64,000 nt of DNA from Floridanema aerugineum (GTDB taxonomy: Bacteria; Cyanobacteriota; Cyanobacteriia; Cyanobacteriales; Aerosakkonemataceae), in NCBI RefSeq assembly GCF_041929345.1, contig NZ_JBHFNQ010000219.1, positions 1 to 64,000 on the forward strand, given 5' to 3'. The notes below the pieces were generated by a model that was given only the letters and a program-made list of their open reading frames with translations, was not told the DNA's origin and did no database searches. Shown in pieces: positions 63,021 to 64,000 of the stretch (within the stretch, counting starts at the first letter, position 1; each line of letters begins with the position of its first letter). Position numbers and translations under genes: made by a program.

Positions 63021-64000
63021 ATGAAAAAAGTTGTCTTGATTACAAGCTTTGAACCAAATATTGGAGGGGGAGCGGTAATTTTTAATAGCCTGATTCCGCC
63101 TTTGAAAGAGAAAGAGATAGAAATAGAGTGGATTTATTTAAATGGTAAAGATATACAAGTAGATGGCTGCATTCGTATAGGACATAAATTAATGGGAGGA
63201 TCTTTATGGAAAGACATAAAAAATAATTTACTGTTATGGCTAGGAATAAAAACAAAAGCTTTCCAGGAAATTTTAGATAAAATTATTGCGATTAAAGCAG
63301 ATGTTTATTGGATCGAAGCCCATAATGAAGGAGTATTAATCGCTCGCGAACTGGCTCAGATGACAGATACTCCCATACATTTTACGGTACACGATGATGT
63401 CCCTTACGGTGTATTTGCCCGATCGCGTCGCTATCGCTGGCTTTCAGGAATAGCGCAAAAGCGTTTTGCTCAAGCAATTCGTTCGGCTTCAGGGGTAGAT
63501 GTCATCAGTGAAGGGATGCGTGATTACTATCAGAAAATCTTTGGGATCGATTCAACTGTTATTCATCGTTATCTACCTTCTTTACCAAAATTTGCCCCAG
63601 CATCTTTAGATGTTAATACATTAACTGTTGGGCATATCGGCACAGTTTACTCTTTGGCAGAATTCCGTTTGTTTTGTCAAGCATTGCAGGAATATGCTAA
63701 AGCAAAAGGACTGAATGTTAAGCTAATTACGATCGGGTTAGCACGAGAATACATTACCATAATTGAGGAGTTTCCCCAACTGATTCAAGATATTCCTCAA
63801 CTGACGGAAAGTAAAGCGATCGAGCAACTTTCTAGCTGCAATTTTGTCTATGCAATGTATCCTTTTTCTCGTTCAGCAAAAGTTTTCCGACAAACAAGTT
63901 TAGCCACAAAAATAACTACATATATCCAGGCTCAAAAACCTATATTTGCCCATACACCCAGCGATAGCACCCTAGCAACACTGGTGAATAATTATCAGAT
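63021..64000 (+). CDS. GT4-like glycosyltransferase, 3' end beyond window
   Basis: Open from ATG 63021 to the right edge (326 codons). SFEPNIGGGAVIFNSLIPPL is a GT4-type N-terminus, then IHFTVHDDVPYGVFAR and DVISEGMRDYYQKIFG, VGHIGTVYSLAEFRLF. The end with a possible EX7E is not in the window. Confidence 0.75.
   Translation, partial: MKKVVLITSFEPNIGGGAVIFNSLIPPLKEKEIEIEWIYLNGKDIQVDGCIRIGHKLMGGSLWKDIKNNLLLWLGIKTKAFQEILDKIIAIKADVYWIEAHNEGVLIARELAQMTDTPIHFTVHDDVPYGVFARSRRYRWLSGIAQKRFAQAIRSASGVDVISEGMRDYYQKIFGIDSTVIHRYLPSLPKFAPASLDVNTLTVGHIGTVYSLAEFRLFCQALQEYAKAKGLNVKLITIGLAREYITIIEEFPQLIQDIPQLTESKAIEQLSSCNFVYAMYPFSRSAKVFRQTSLATKITTYIQAQKPIFAHTPSDSTLATLVNNYQ

Overview
The window comes from a cyanobacterium, most likely a filamentous one. 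HIP1 octamers (GCGATCGC) are scattered throughout. It carries psbO (photosystem II extrinsic protein) beside a SigF-type sigma factor, an NTRC thioredoxin reductase-thioredoxin fusion, the bifunctional arginine dihydrolase/ornithine cyclodeaminase AgrE, and several families largely confined to cyanobacteria (DUF29, DUF928, DUF3365, CHASE2 cyclases). I see no rRNA, tRNA, CRISPR array or complete insertion sequence. Several small palindromic or MITE-like elements are present. Species cannot be fixed from the sequence alone.

Layout. 1-5.9 kb: a repeat-rich lipoprotein that runs off the left edge, sigF, psbO, a MORN-repeat protein and a membrane-anchored unknown. 6.2-23.4 kb: an island of very large modular glycosyltransferases and methyltransferases (zinc ribbon-MTase-GT4, TPR-GT41, TPR-GT9, TPR-GT61, and a 1073-residue GT8-MTase-MTase protein) around a type IV pilin-like gene, with the NTRC gene between two copies of a MITE-like repeat. 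23.4-31 kb: housekeeping genes (ABC permease, ROK kinase, pyrG, cell-wall amidase, Nudix hydrolase). 31-33.6 kb: small accessory genes including a GNAT/DUF1778 toxin-antitoxin pair, DUF29 and an HNH nuclease with an overlapping partner. 33.7-43 kb: agrE, a GDSL lipoprotein, a signalling group (class III cyclase, heme-motif DUF3365-HAMP protein, PhnD-like lipoprotein), a decayed cytochrome P450, a metallo-beta-lactamase-fold protein and aroC. 43.4-48.1 kb: two small unknowns, an alpha/beta hydrolase, DUF928 and a CHASE2 adenylate cyclase. 48.2-64 kb: a long co-directional polysaccharide locus with GT2, GT4 and GT9 glycosyltransferases, methyltransferases, two sugar-nucleotide epimerases, a GtrA-GT2 fusion and an FkbM methyltransferase, ending in a GT4-like gene cut by the right edge.

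How the genes may work together. The 6-23 kb island and the 48-64 kb locus both assemble and methylate glycans. The first may act on proteins (pilin or other surface proteins), because it pairs TPR substrate-binding domains with an O-GlcNAc-transferase-like enzyme next to a pilin; this is inference. The second resembles a surface-polysaccharide locus. Gene decay is visible in three places: a P450 with a large internal deletion, a GT2 N-terminal stub, and an internally deleted GT4. Two of these lie inside the polysaccharide locus, which suggests recent reshuffling there. Two genes that are open at the window edges (left lipoprotein, right glycosyltransferase) are included.
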